DNA of 63,937 bases from Pseudomonas sichuanensis (GTDB lineage Bacteria; Pseudomonadota; Gammaproteobacteria; Pseudomonadales; Pseudomonadaceae), in assembly GCF_003231305.1 (NCBI RefSeq), contig NZ_QKVM01000036.1:1-63937 (forward strand), written 5' to 3'. A model generated the notes under the pieces. It searched no databases and was not told the origin of the DNA. It worked only from the letters and a program-made list of their open reading frames with translations. Both the position numbers and the translations under genes were made by a program. This document shows, piece by piece, positions 16,468 to 25,706 of the stretch (its first letter is position 1; each line of letters opens with the position of its first letter).

Positions 16468-17859
16468 TTAGACGATGCCGGTGGCGTAGAACGTGGCGAT
16501 GACCACGAACACGGCCAGGGTCTTGATCAGGGTAATACCGAAAATGTCCTTGTACGCTTCGCGGTGGGTCAGCCCGGTCACCGCCAGCAAGGTGATCACC
16601 GCGCCGTTGTGCGGCAGGGTGTCCATGCCGCCGCTGGCCATGGCGGCCACCCGGTGCAGCACTTCCAGCGGGATATTGGCGGCGTTGGCGGCGGCGATGA
16701 AGCTGTCGCTCATGGCCGCCAGGGCGATGCTCATGCCACCCGACGCAGAGCCGGTGATGCCGGCCAGCAGGGTCACGGTGATGGCTTCGTTGACCAGCGG
16801 GTTGGGGATGCCGCGCAGGGCGTCAGCCAGCACCAGAAAGCCCGGCAGCGATGCGATCACAGCGCCAAAACCGTATTCCGAGGCGGTGTTCATGGCCGCC
16901 AGCAGGGCGCCGCCGACCGCGCTTTTGGTGCCTTCGGCCAGGCGCTGGCGAATGCTGCCGAAGGCGCACACCAGCACCATCAGGATGCCCACCAGCAAGG
17001 CCGCCTGCACTGCCCAGATGGCCGTGAGCTTGGCCACGTCGCTCTGCACCGGCGCGGCCATGCCTGGCAGTTGCAAGGTATGGCTGGCTCCGTACCACTG
17101 TGGGATCCAGTGGGTGAACAGCAGGTTCATAACCCCCACCAGCAGCAACGGCGACAACGCCAGCCACGGGTTGGGCAGGGTGATGTCGTCGGCGGTCTCC
17201 GGTTCGTTGCGCAGGTTGCTGCCATAGCCTTCACCCTTGCGCTGGGCCTTGTTGCGTTGGCGTTGCAGGTAGAGCATGCCGGCGCTGAACACGAACAGCG
17301 TGCCGATCAGGCCCAGCCATGGCGCGGCCCAGGCGGTGGTATTGAAGAAGGTGCTGGGGATGATGTTCTGGATCTGCGGGGTGCCGGGCAGGGCGTCCAT
17401 GGTGAACGAGAACGCACCCAGGGCAATGGTTGCCGGGATCAGGCGCTTGGGGATATCGCTTTGCCGGAACATCTCGGCGGCAAACGGGTACACCGCGAAC
17501 ACCACCACGAACAGCGACACGCCGCCGTAGGTGAGCAGGGCGCAGACCAGCACGATCACCAGCATCGCCTGGCGCGTGCCGAGCAGGCGAATGGCGGCGG
17601 CGACGATCGAGCGCGAGAAGCCCGACAGCTCGATCAGCTTGCCGAACACCGCGCCCAGCAGGAACACCGGGAAATACAGCTTGATGAAGCCGACCATCTT
17701 CTCCATGAACACCCCAGTGAAGGCGGGCGCCACGGCGGCGGGGTCGGTGAGCAGCACGGCGCCGAGGGCGGCGATAGGCGCGAACAGGATCACGCTGTAA
17801 CCGCGATAGGCGGCCAGCATCAGCAGGGCCAGGGCAGCGAGGGCGATGAGCACGGTCAT
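16468..17859 (-). CDS. GntP-family permease, probable 3-hydroxybutyrate transporter
   Basis: A 463-residue membrane protein with about 12 hydrophobic segments and GntP hallmarks such as YPFAAEMFRQSDIPKRLIPATIALG and TGSASGGMSIAL. The family imports gluconate and other hydroxy acids with protons. The gene directly precedes hbdH (10 bp), and a sigma-54 promoter lies 46 bp upstream, so 3-hydroxybutyrate is the likely substrate. This matches the P. aeruginosa PA2003-PA2005 arrangement known from the literature. Confidence 0.88.
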   Translation of the reverse strand: MTVLIALAALALLMLAAYRGYSVILFAPIAALGAVLLTDPAAVAPAFTGVFMEKMVGFIKLYFPVFLLGAVFGKLIELSGFSRSIVAAAIRLLGTRQAMLVIVLVCALLTYGGVSLFVVVFAVYPFAAEMFRQSDIPKRLIPATIALGAFSFTMDALPGTPQIQNIIPSTFFNTTAWAAPWLGLIGTLFVFSAGMLYLQRQRNKAQRKGEGYGSNLRNEPETADDITLPNPWLALSPLLLVGVMNLLFTHWIPQWYGASHTLQLPGMAAPVQSDVAKLTAIWAVQAALLVGILMVLVCAFGSIRQRLAEGTKSAVGGALLAAMNTASEYGFGAVIASLPGFLVLADALRGIPNPLVNEAITVTLLAGITGSASGGMSIALAAMSDSFIAAANAANIPLEVLHRVAAMASGGMDTLPHNGAVITLLAVTGLTHREAYKDIFGITLIKTLAVFVVIATFYATGIV

Positions 17860-17904
17860 CGTGGGGGATCTCCAACTGTTGTTTTTATGGTTGGAAATTC
17901 AGGT

Positions 17905-17920
17905 AGCGGGAATCGTGCCA
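17905..17920 (-). promoter_or_regulatory. Sigma-54 promoter of the 3-hydroxybutyrate operon
   Basis: On the minus strand the sequence TGGCACGATTCCCGCT has GG and GC separated by exactly ten bases, the sigma-54 -24/-12 arrangement, and TGGCACG is the perfect -24 consensus. It lies 46-61 bp upstream of the permease start codon. The adjacent regulator gene encodes a sigma-54 activator, which supports the assignment. Confidence 0.8.
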
Positions 17921-17972
17921 GGTTATTAAGTCATTGATTTATATGAATAAAATCAAAATCATCAATTCAGCA

Positions 17973-17988
17973 GTCTCTATCTTGAGAC
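17973..17988. promoter_or_regulatory. Candidate activator site 1 (palindrome)
   Basis: GTCTCTATCTTGAGAC is an inverted repeat (GTCTC-N6-GAGAC) about 53 bp upstream of the -24 element. A near-identical palindrome lies at 18107-18122. Position upstream of a sigma-54 promoter and the twin copy suggest binding by the neighbouring HbcR-like protein; this is inference. Confidence 0.5.
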
Positions 17989-17996
17989 GCGGCTAC

Positions 17997-18088
17997 GTGG
18001 GAGCGGGCTTGCCCCGCGATGGCCTTCACAGGAAATAGTCGATTTTTATGCGGCTGACGCCATCGCGGGGCAAGCCCGCTCCCACGAT
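17997..18088. repeat. REP inverted pair
   Basis: Two REP elements face each other: GTGGGAGCGGGCTTGCCCCG from 17997 and its complement ending at 18088, separated by about 36 bp. The pair lies between the two candidate activator sites upstream of the 3-hydroxybutyrate operon. Confidence 0.9.
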
Positions 18089-18112
18089 CTCCACTTTGAG
18101 ACATTGGTCTCT

Positions 18113-19498
<1,386 letters not shown>

Positions 19499-19525
19499 GT
19501 TTGCAGTATCCGCTTGAATCAGAGG

Positions 19526-19616
19526 GCCCTATCGCGGGGCAAGCCCGCTCCCACGCGGGAGCAACTTAAATACCTAGTGCTATCTCTGTGGGAGCGGGCT
19601 TGCCCCGCGATAGGGT
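19526..19616. repeat. REP inverted pair
   Basis: Two inverted REP copies (ATCGCGGGGCAAGCCCGCTC and its complement) flank about 33 bp between the regulator start and the end of the yejE-type gene. It may act as a terminator for the upstream transporter operon. Confidence 0.9.
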
Positions 19617-19630
19617 CGGTACAGGCAAAT

Positions 19631-20647
19631 CTAACGCCGTGGATCGAACGCCTCACGCAGCGCATCGCCGATGAACACCAGCAACGACAGGATCAGCGCC
19701 AGGGCAAAGAACGCGGTAAAGCCCAGCCACGGCGCCTCCAGGTGCTGCTTGCCCTGGGTCACCAGCTCGCCCAGTGACGCACTGCCCGCAGGCATGCCGA
19801 AACCGAGAAAATCCAGCGCCGTAAGGGTAGTGATCGCTCCGGTGAGCATGAAGGGTACGTAAGTAAGGGTGGCGTTCATGGCGTTGGGCAGGATATGCCG
19901 CAGCATCACCTGGCTGTCCGCCAGCCCCAGCGCGCGGGCCGCCTTGACGTACTCCAGGTTGCGCCCGCGCAGGAACTCGGCGCGCACCACATCGACCAGC
20001 GCCAGCCATGAAAACAGCGCCATGATCCCCAGCAGCCACCAGAAGTCCGGCTCGACGAAGCCCGAGAGAATGATCAGCAGGTACAGCACCGGCAACCCCG
20101 ACCACACCTCCAGCAGGCGCTGCCCGAGCAGGTCGACCCAGCCACCGTGATAACCCTGCAAGGCGCCGGCGGTGACGCCGATCAGCACGCTGACCACGGT
20201 CAGGGCAAAGGCGAACAGCAGCGACACCCGTGTGCCGTACAGCACCCGCGCCAGCACGTCGCGCCCTTGGTCGTCGGTGCCCAGCCAGTTCACCGCGCTG
20301 GGCGGGCTGGGGGTGGGTACCTGCAGGTCGTAGTTGGGGGTGTCGGCGCTGAACGGGATGGGCGCGAACAGCATCCAGCCGCCCTGGCCCTCGATCAGTT
20401 GGCGCACGTATTGGCTGCGGTAGTCGGGCTGGAACGGCAACTGGCCGCCGAATTGCTGTTCGGTGTAGCGCTTGAGCGCGGGGGTGTACAGCTGGCCCTG
20501 GTACGACAGCAGCAGTGGCTTGTCGTTGGCCACCAGCTCCGCGCCGAGGCTGAGTATCAACAGGCCGGCGAACAGCCACAGCGAGGCCCAGCCAAGGCGG
20601 TTGGCGCGAAAGCGCTGCAGGCGGCGTCGAGCGATGGGCGAGAGCAT
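19631..20647 (-). CDS. yejE: ABC transporter permease, YejE-like
   Basis: A 338-residue inner-membrane permease of the oligopeptide type. It has an N-terminal membrane segment with a long periplasmic part (YRSQYVRQLIEGQGGWM), then five further segments and the EAA-like loop RGRNLEYVKAARALGLADSQVMLRHILPNA. It partners YejB and YejA to import peptides; in other bacteria Yej imports microcin C and other short peptides. Its start overlaps the last base of yejB. The ATPase gene yejF is not present on the visible downstream side, where an unrelated regulator follows, so an ATPase must come from elsewhere. Confidence 0.88.
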   Translation of the reverse strand: MLSPIARRRLQRFRANRLGWASLWLFAGLLILSLGAELVANDKPLLLSYQGQLYTPALKRYTEQQFGGQLPFQPDYRSQYVRQLIEGQGGWMLFAPIPFSADTPNYDLQVPTPSPPSAVNWLGTDDQGRDVLARVLYGTRVSLLFAFALTVVSVLIGVTAGALQGYHGGWVDLLGQRLLEVWSGLPVLYLLIILSGFVEPDFWWLLGIMALFSWLALVDVVRAEFLRGRNLEYVKAARALGLADSQVMLRHILPNAMNATLTYVPFMLTGAITTLTALDFLGFGMPAGSASLGELVTQGKQHLEAPWLGFTAFFALALILSLLVFIGDALREAFDPRR

Positions 20648-21705
20648 CAGCGGCCCCTCGCGTCGAAGTCGATGCGCGGGTCGAGCGCCGTGTAGCAGAG
20701 GTCGCCGATCAAGCGGATCAGCAGCCCGGCCAGGGTGAAGATGAACAGCGTGCCGAACACCACCGGGTAGTCCCGCGACACCGCCGCCTCGTAGCTCATG
20801 CGGCCCAGGCCATCGAGGGAGAAGATCACCTCGATCAGCAGGGAACCGGCGAAGAACACCGTGATCAGCGCCTGCGGCAACCCGGCCACCACCAGCAGCA
20901 TGGCGTTGCGCAGCACGTGGCCGTACAGCACCCGGCGTTCGCTCAGGCCCTTGGCCCGGGCGGTGACCACGTACTGCCGGGATATTTCGTCGAGGAAGGC
21001 GTTCTTGGTCAGCAGGGTCAAGGTGGCAAAGCCCCCGATCACCAGGGCGCCGACCGGCAGCACCAGGTGCCAGAAGTAATCGGCCAGTTTGCCCAGCAGG
21101 CTGAGCTGGTCGAAGTCATCCGACACCAGCCCGCGCACCGGGAACCAGTTGAGCGAGGTGCCACCCGCAAACAGCACGATCAGCAGCAGGGCGAACAGGA
21201 ACGAGGGCAGGGCATAGCCGACCACGATCAGCGCGCTGCTCCAGGCATCGAAGCGGCTGCCATGGCGCACCGCCTTGCGGATGCCCAGCGGGATCGACAC
21301 CAGGTAGGTGATCAGCGTGGCCCAGAAACCCAGCGACAGCGTCACCGGCAGTTTCTCGAGGATCAGGTCGGTGACCTTGGCGCCGCGGAAGAAGCTCTGG
21401 CCGAAGTCCAGCCGGGCGTACTGGCCGAGCATCAGCCACAGCCGTTCGGGGGCGGATTTGTCGAAACCGTACTGGCGCTTGATCTCTTCGATCAGCTTGG
21501 GGTCCAGGCCACGGGTGGCGCGGGACTCGCCGTGCACCGCCTCGGCCCGTGCGCCGGGGGCGCCGCCGCCGATGCCCTGCAGTCGCGCCACGGCCTGCTC
21601 CACCGGGCCACCGGGGGCGGCCTGGACGATGGCGAAGTTGACCAGCAGGATCGCCAGCAACGTGGGGATGATCAGCAGCAGGCGGCGCAGGATGTAGCTG
21701 GTCAT
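20647..21705 (-). CDS. yejB: ABC transporter permease, YejB-like
   Basis: A 352-residue permease starting MTSYILRRLLLIIPTLLAILLVNF, the standard start of DppB/OppB-type permeases. The long insertion after the first membrane helix (QGIGGGAPGARAEAVHGESRATRG...) is characteristic of YejB. The EAA-like loop is FLDEISRQYVVTARAKGLSERRVLYGHVLRNA. It overlaps yejA by four bases and abuts yejE, so the three genes are translationally linked. Confidence 0.9.
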   Translation of the reverse strand: MTSYILRRLLLIIPTLLAILLVNFAIVQAAPGGPVEQAVARLQGIGGGAPGARAEAVHGESRATRGLDPKLIEEIKRQYGFDKSAPERLWLMLGQYARLDFGQSFFRGAKVTDLILEKLPVTLSLGFWATLITYLVSIPLGIRKAVRHGSRFDAWSSALIVVGYALPSFLFALLLIVLFAGGTSLNWFPVRGLVSDDFDQLSLLGKLADYFWHLVLPVGALVIGGFATLTLLTKNAFLDEISRQYVVTARAKGLSERRVLYGHVLRNAMLLVVAGLPQALITVFFAGSLLIEVIFSLDGLGRMSYEAAVSRDYPVVFGTLFIFTLAGLLIRLIGDLCYTALDPRIDFDARGR

Positions 21706-23642
21706 GGCTGTTTACCGAGCCGTTCGGCCATCTGTTCGCTGGTCAGCGCCGTCGGGCTGACCTCCCACCAGGTGTCCAGGCCTTCGTCATAGGTGGCTTG
21801 CACCTTGGGCAGGCCGAAGCGGTTCCACCACACCGTCGAGCTGCCCGGCGGGTAGTAGTTGGGGATCCAGTAGTAGTTCCATTGCAGCACCCGGTCCAGG
21901 GCATGGGCGTGGCGCAGCATGTCGGGCTGGCTGCTGGCGCGCACCAGCCCGTCGAGCAGGTGGTCCACCGCGGGGTCCTTGAGCACCATCAGGTTGTTCG
22001 AGCCGGGGTCGTTGGCCGCGGCGGAGCCGAAGTAGTTGTACAGCTCGCTGCCCGGCGACAGGGTCACCGGGTAGCCGGTGACGACCATGTCGTAGTCGCG
22101 GGCCATCAGGCGGTTGACGTACTGCGCGGCGTCGACGTTGCGGATGTTCAGCTCGATGCCGATCTGCGCCAGGTTGCGCTTCCATGGCAGCAGCAGGCGC
22201 TCCATGCCCGACTGGCCGTTGAGGAAGGTGAAGCTCAGCGGTTCGCCCTGGGCATTGACCAGGCGATCGCCCTCGGGTCGCCAGCCGGCGGCCTGGAGCA
22301 GGGCCAGGGCCTGCAACTGCTGCGGGCGGATGATCCCCGTGCCGTCGGTGACCGGGGCATTGAACACCTGGCTGAACACTTCGTCGGGCACCTGGCCGCG
22401 CAGCGGTTCCAGCAGCTTGAGTTCGTCCGCGTCCGGCAGCGCGCGGGCTGCCAGCGGAGTGTTGGAGAACAGGCTCTGCTGGCGGATGTACAGATTGCGC
22501 ATCATCTGCCGGTTGCTCCACTCGAAGTCCCAGAGCATGCCCAGGGCCTGGCGCACCCGGCGGTCCTGGAACTGCGGCCTGGCCAGGTTGAAGACGAAAC
22601 CCTGGGCCACCTGCGGCTTGGCCGGGCCCAGGTGGGCGCGCTGCAGGCGGCCGTCGTCGAGCTGGGCGCCGTTGTAGCCGAGGGTGAAGGCGGTGGCGGA
22701 GAACTCGCGGTTGTAGTCGTAGCCGCCACCCTTGAGCACCTGGCGTGCCACCTCGGTGTCGCCGAAGTACTCGATGCGCAGGCGCTGGAAGTTGTACAGG
22801 CCACGGGCCACCGGCAGGTCTTTGGCCCACCAGTCGGCATTGCGCTCGAAGGTGATGCTGCGGCCGTTGTCGATCCGGCTGATGCGGTACGGGCCGCTGC
22901 CCACGGGTTTGTCGAAACCGGCACCATTGGCGAAGTCGCGCTGCTGCCAGTCATGTTCGGGCAGCACTGGCAGGCTGGCCAGGTCCAGCGCCAGGGTGCG
23001 CCCGTGCGGCTGCTTGAAGTCGAAGCGTAGCTGCCGCGGGCCTTCGACTGTCACCCCGGCCACTTCGGCGAAACGCGTGCGGTAATTGAGGCTGCCCTTG
23101 CTCATCAGCAGCTCGAAGGTAAAACGTACATCCTCGGCACGCACCGGCTTGCCGTCGGCGAAGGTGGCGCGCGGGTCGAGATACAGGCGCAGCCAGGCGT
23201 CGTCGGGGCCGCGCTCCAGGCGCTGGGCGATCAGGCCATAGACCGTGTAGGGCTCGTCGAAGGCGCGAATGGCCAATGGCGCGTACAGCCAGCCCTCGAC
23301 CTGGCTCACGCCAATGCCCTTGTCGATGAATGGCAGGATGTGGTCGAACTGGCCGATCTCCAGGGCCGAACGGCGCAGGCTACCGCCCTTGGGGGCATCC
23401 GGGTTGACGTAGGCGAAGTGCTGGAAGCTGGCGGGGTAGCGGGGGGCTTCACCGTAGACGGTGAGGGCGTGGGTGGGGGCGGCCTGGGCGAAACAGGCCA
23501 TGCACGCCAGGGCGATGCAACACAGTACCTGTGGGAGCGGGCTTGCCCGCGAATGCGTCCGTTCGAGCAACGTCGTTGTCTGGGCGGGCGCATTCGCGGG
23601 CAAGCCCGCTCCCACAGGTTCAGCGCAGGGGCGGGCGATCAA
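21702..23642 (-). CDS. yejA: ABC transporter substrate-binding protein, YejA-like, with REP-derived N-terminus
   Basis: A 646-codon frame encoding a family-5 solute-binding protein that captures peptides in the periplasm: ALTVYGEAPRYPASFQHFAYVNPDAPKGG near the start of the mature part, then a full-length binding lobe pair. The signal-like core is LCCIALACMACFAQA, but the approximately 39 codons before it read straight through an inverted REP pair (23529-23617). The only workable start is TTG 23642 with GAGG upstream, eight bases after the ppiC-like stop codon. Without it no in-frame ATG or GTG precedes the hydrophobic core. The export signal may therefore be lengthened or impaired. Confidence 0.85.
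   Translation of the reverse strand: MIARPCAEPVGAGLPANAPAQTTTLLERTHSRASPLPQVLCCIALACMACFAQAAPTHALTVYGEAPRYPASFQHFAYVNPDAPKGGSLRRSALEIGQFDHILPFIDKGIGVSQVEGWLYAPLAIRAFDEPYTVYGLIAQRLERGPDDAWLRLYLDPRATFADGKPVRAEDVRFTFELLMSKGSLNYRTRFAEVAGVTVEGPRQLRFDFKQPHGRTLALDLASLPVLPEHDWQQRDFANGAGFDKPVGSGPYRISRIDNGRSITFERNADWWAKDLPVARGLYNFQRLRIEYFGDTEVARQVLKGGGYDYNREFSATAFTLGYNGAQLDDGRLQRAHLGPAKPQVAQGFVFNLARPQFQDRRVRQALGMLWDFEWSNRQMMRNLYIRQQSLFSNTPLAARALPDADELKLLEPLRGQVPDEVFSQVFNAPVTDGTGIIRPQQLQALALLQAAGWRPEGDRLVNAQGEPLSFTFLNGQSGMERLLLPWKRNLAQIGIELNIRNVDAAQYVNRLMARDYDMVVTGYPVTLSPGSELYNYFGSAAANDPGSNNLMVLKDPAVDHLLDGLVRASSQPDMLRHAHALDRVLQWNYYWIPNYYPPGSSTVWWNRFGLPKVQATYDEGLDTWWEVSPTALTSEQMAERLGKQP
23529..23617. repeat. 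REP inverted pair inside the 5' end of yejA
   Basis: CTGTGGGAGCGGGCTTGCCC at 23529 onward and its exact complement ending at 23617 form 29-bp perfect arms around a 31-bp loop. Unlike the other REP pairs here, it lies within the only usable reading frame of a gene. A hairpin this strong near the start codon could also affect translation. Confidence 0.9.
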
Positions 23643-23649
23643 GAACGCC

Positions 23650-23931
23650 TCAGTCCTGGCGGCTGGTCACTTCCAGCAGGTGGTAGCCGAACTGGGTCTT
23701 CACCGGGCCTTGCACGGTGTTGACCGGGGCGCTGAACACCACGGTGTCGAATTCCTTGACCATCTGGCCCGGGCCGAACGAACCCAGATCACCGCCCTGA
23801 CGGCTGGATGGGCAGGTGGAATTGGCCTTGGCGATTTCGGCGAAGTCGGCGCCGGCTTCGATCTGTGCTTTGAGTTCGTTGCACTTGTCTTCAGAGGCAA
23901 CCAGGATGTGACGGGCGGTGGCTCGGGCCAT
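23650..23931 (-). CDS. Stand-alone parvulin peptidyl-prolyl isomerase (second copy)
   Basis: A 93-residue single-domain parvulin with TARHILVASEDKC at residues 5-17, NSTCPSSRQGGDLGSFGPGQM at about 37-57 and FGYHLLEV near the end. It is roughly half identical to the 12816-13091 copy by eye. Cytoplasmic folding catalyst. It sits between the DAHP synthase gene and yejA on the same strand and is probably co-transcribed with yejABE. Confidence 0.9.
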   Translation of the reverse strand: MARATARHILVASEDKCNELKAQIEAGADFAEIAKANSTCPSSRQGGDLGSFGPGQMVKEFDTVVFSAPVNTVQGPVKTQFGYHLLEVTSRQD

Positions 23932-24014
23932 GGGGAACTGCTCCTAGGGGGGTGAAAAGGGCAAGCCTAGCGCACTTGTCTAGGCCATGTCTCGCAAGGC
24001 TTGCCGACTGTTTC

Positions 24015-25076
24015 CTACAAACGTTTGGCGGCTTCGCGCAGCATGGTCTCGGTCGCGCTCCAGCCCAGGCAGCCGTCGGTGATCGATACGCCGTACTTCA
24101 GGGCGCCGGCACCCAATGCCTGGCAACCATCGAACAGGTGGCCCTCGATCATCACCCCGACCAGCGAGCGGTCGCCGGCCAGGCGTTGCTGCAGCACATC
24201 TTCGAACACCGCGGGCTGACGCATCGGGTCCTTGCCGCTGTTGGCATGGCTGCAATCGACCATGATGCGTGGCGCCAGGCCCGCCTTGGCCAGGCCCTGG
24301 CGCGCCTGGGCCACGCTGTGGGCATCGTAGTTCGGGCCCTTGTGGCCACCGCGCAGCACCAGGTGGGTGTCCGGGTTGCCGAGGCTCTCGATGATCGCCG
24401 GGTAGCCCTGGGCGTCCATGCCGAAGTGGCGGTGCGGATGCGCGGCGCTGCGCATGGCGTCGCAGGCAATGGCGATGCCGCCATCGGTGCCGTTCTTGAA
24501 GCCGACCGGCAGCTCCAGGCCGCTGACCATCTCACGGTGGATCTGCGACTCGGTGGTGCGCGCGCCAATGGCCGCCCAGCCCAGCAGGTCGTCGAAGTAG
24601 CCAGCGGCCATGGGTTGCAGCAGCTCGGTGGCGATCGGCAGGCCGCGCTCGATCATGCTCAGCATCAAGCCACGGGACAGGGCGATGCCGGCGTGCATGT
24701 CGTCGCTGCCATCGAGGTGCGGGTCGTAGGCCAGGCCTTTCCAGCCCACCGTGGTGCGTGGTTTTTCAACGTAGGCGCGCATCACCAGCAGCAGCTTGTC
24801 GCCGACTTCATGGTTGAGCGCCGCCAGGCGGTCGGCGTATTCCAGCGCCGAGCGCGGGTCATGGATCGAGCACGGGCCGACGATCACCAGCAGGCGTTCG
24901 TCGCGGCCTTCGAGGATGGCGCGGATGGCCTGGCGGTGGGCATGGACTTGCTGGGTGAGTTCGGTCGACAGCGGCATCTGCTGCTTGAGCAGGTGCGGGC
25001 TGGGCAGGCGCTTGCTGACAGTGGCGTTGGCCGCTTGCGGTTGGGTCAGGGGCAGGGCGAGGTTCGAGGCGTGCAT
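24015..25076 (-). CDS. 3-deoxy-7-phosphoheptulonate synthase (class I DAHP synthase)
   Basis: A 353-residue class I alpha enzyme that condenses phosphoenolpyruvate and erythrose 4-phosphate, the first step of aromatic amino-acid synthesis. Motifs: LLVIVGPCSIHDPRSALEYA near residue 60, RAYVEKPRTTVGWKG at about 97-111, GARTTESQIHREM in the middle, and DCSHANSGKD at about 267-276. Length matches AroF/AroG/AroH; which feedback type cannot be told safely. AGGGA precedes the ATG. Two aromatic-rich leader peptides and a terminator lie upstream, so synthesis probably depends on aromatic aminoacyl-tRNA levels. Confidence 0.92.
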   Translation of the reverse strand: MHASNLALPLTQPQAANATVSKRLPSPHLLKQQMPLSTELTQQVHAHRQAIRAILEGRDERLLVIVGPCSIHDPRSALEYADRLAALNHEVGDKLLLVMRAYVEKPRTTVGWKGLAYDPHLDGSDDMHAGIALSRGLMLSMIERGLPIATELLQPMAAGYFDDLLGWAAIGARTTESQIHREMVSGLELPVGFKNGTDGGIAIACDAMRSAAHPHRHFGMDAQGYPAIIESLGNPDTHLVLRGGHKGPNYDAHSVAQARQGLAKAGLAPRIMVDCSHANSGKDPMRQPAVFEDVLQQRLAGDRSLVGVMIEGHLFDGCQALGAGALKYGVSITDGCLGWSATETMLREAAKRL

Positions 25077-25124
25077 GGCTTTTTTCCCTGGGCGGACGGC
25101 GGGTTCTGGCCCGCGCGGTCGGCC

Positions 25125-25274
25125 CTATCGAGGTGTTCGACTGGTCGTCAAATTGGGTAGTTGTGCGGCATTGCCACCGGAAATCGACCGAACGGAGGCG
25201 GCAGGCTGGCCCGAACGGAATTGGCTAAATCGCCATGCATAGGTGCTTGGGTAGTAGTAAGTGGCGTAGTTCAT
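25125..25274 (-). CDS. Leader peptide 2 (Tyr-rich) upstream of DAHP synthase
   Basis: A 49-codon frame starting MNYATYYYPSTYAW, with six tyrosines, one tryptophan and early phenylalanines. It has an excellent ribosome-binding site (GAGGA, seven bases before the ATG). Its stop codon lies at the foot of a GC-rich imperfect hairpin that ends just before the DAHP synthase ribosome-binding site. This suggests that stalling at Tyr codons changes access to the downstream start, or that translation couples the two. Function is inferred. Confidence 0.55.
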   Translation of the reverse strand: MNYATYYYPSTYAWRFSQFRSGQPAASVRSISGGNAAQLPNLTTSRTPR

Positions 25275-25310
25275 GAATCTGTCCTCAAGACGAAGCGTTG
25301 AAAGTGATGG

Positions 25311-25351
25311 CCCGGAAAAACAAAACCCCCGGTCGGGAAGCCGACCGGGGG
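25311..25351 (-). terminator. Rho-independent terminator/attenuator in aro leader
   Basis: An 11-bp perfect stem (CCCCCGGTCGG with CCGACCGGGGG, 25326-25351) closes a four-base loop and is followed on the minus strand by TTTTGTTTTT. It lies between leader peptides 1 and 2, about 60 bp after the leader 1 stop codon and 37 bp before the leader 2 start. The arrangement is that of a transcription attenuator. Confidence 0.85.
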
Positions 25352-25388
25352 TTTGAGTATTCTCATGTTCGGCGGCCCCTCGAAAGTG

Positions 25389-25412
25389 GGCGCCGGGTGG
25401 GTTATCGGCGCC
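25389..25412 (-). promoter_or_regulatory. Hairpin directly after leader peptide 1
   Basis: GGCGCC repeats at 25389-25394 and 25407-25412 are mutually complementary around 12 bases, starting at the last base of the leader 1 stop codon. A ribosome stalled at or terminating on the aromatic codons would cover or release this stem. It may serve as a pause or competing structure relative to the downstream terminator. Confidence 0.45.
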
Positions 25413-25531
25413 TAGTAGCTAAACCAATAACCAAAATAAAAGGGTGCAACGGCGTTACGACCGGCAACGGCCAGCACGCGGTGCGCAGGGCGACCGGTGT
25501 GATTGGCGGGGTTGCAGGTGTGTTTCGGCAT
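25412..25531 (-). CDS. Leader peptide 1 (aromatic tail) of the DAHP synthase gene
   Basis: A 39-residue peptide whose last nine residues are FYFGYWFSY: three Phe, three Tyr and one Trp directly before the stop. GGAGAG precedes the ATG by about five bases. A terminator hairpin with a T-tract follows. This is the classic form of a ribosome-mediated attenuation leader sensing aromatic aminoacyl-tRNA, and the downstream gene makes the first intermediate of the aromatic pathway. Confidence 0.75.
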   Translation of the reverse strand: MPKHTCNPANHTGRPAHRVLAVAGRNAVAPFYFGYWFSY

Positions 25532-25555
25532 GTTGCTCTCCAGTGAATGTGCCCG

Positions 25556-25585
25556 AGCTTACTGCACCTTTGCACGGGCATTCAA
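25556..25585 (-). promoter_or_regulatory. Possible sigma-70 promoter for the aro leader
   Basis: On the minus strand TTGAAT (25585-25580) and TAAGCT (25561-25556) are 18 bp apart, a fair -35/-10 pair, placing the start point around 25549, about 18 bp before the leader 1 start codon. Assigned by eye. Confidence 0.4.
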
Positions 25586-25706
25586 TGGTTAATTGCTATC
25601 GGGGCGATTGATATGGGGACCTGGCATTTTTGTCAGTAGTCGAACTGCTGGCGAGTTGATCGAATGGAGCGGTCGACCACATACCTACGCCGGGGGTGAC
25701 CAGGCC

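Noticed and set aside
25298..25546. Plus-strand 82-codon frame opposite the aro leader
   Set aside because: It is antisense to the leader peptide and terminator, lacks a ribosome-binding site, and its existence follows from the stem-loop sequences.
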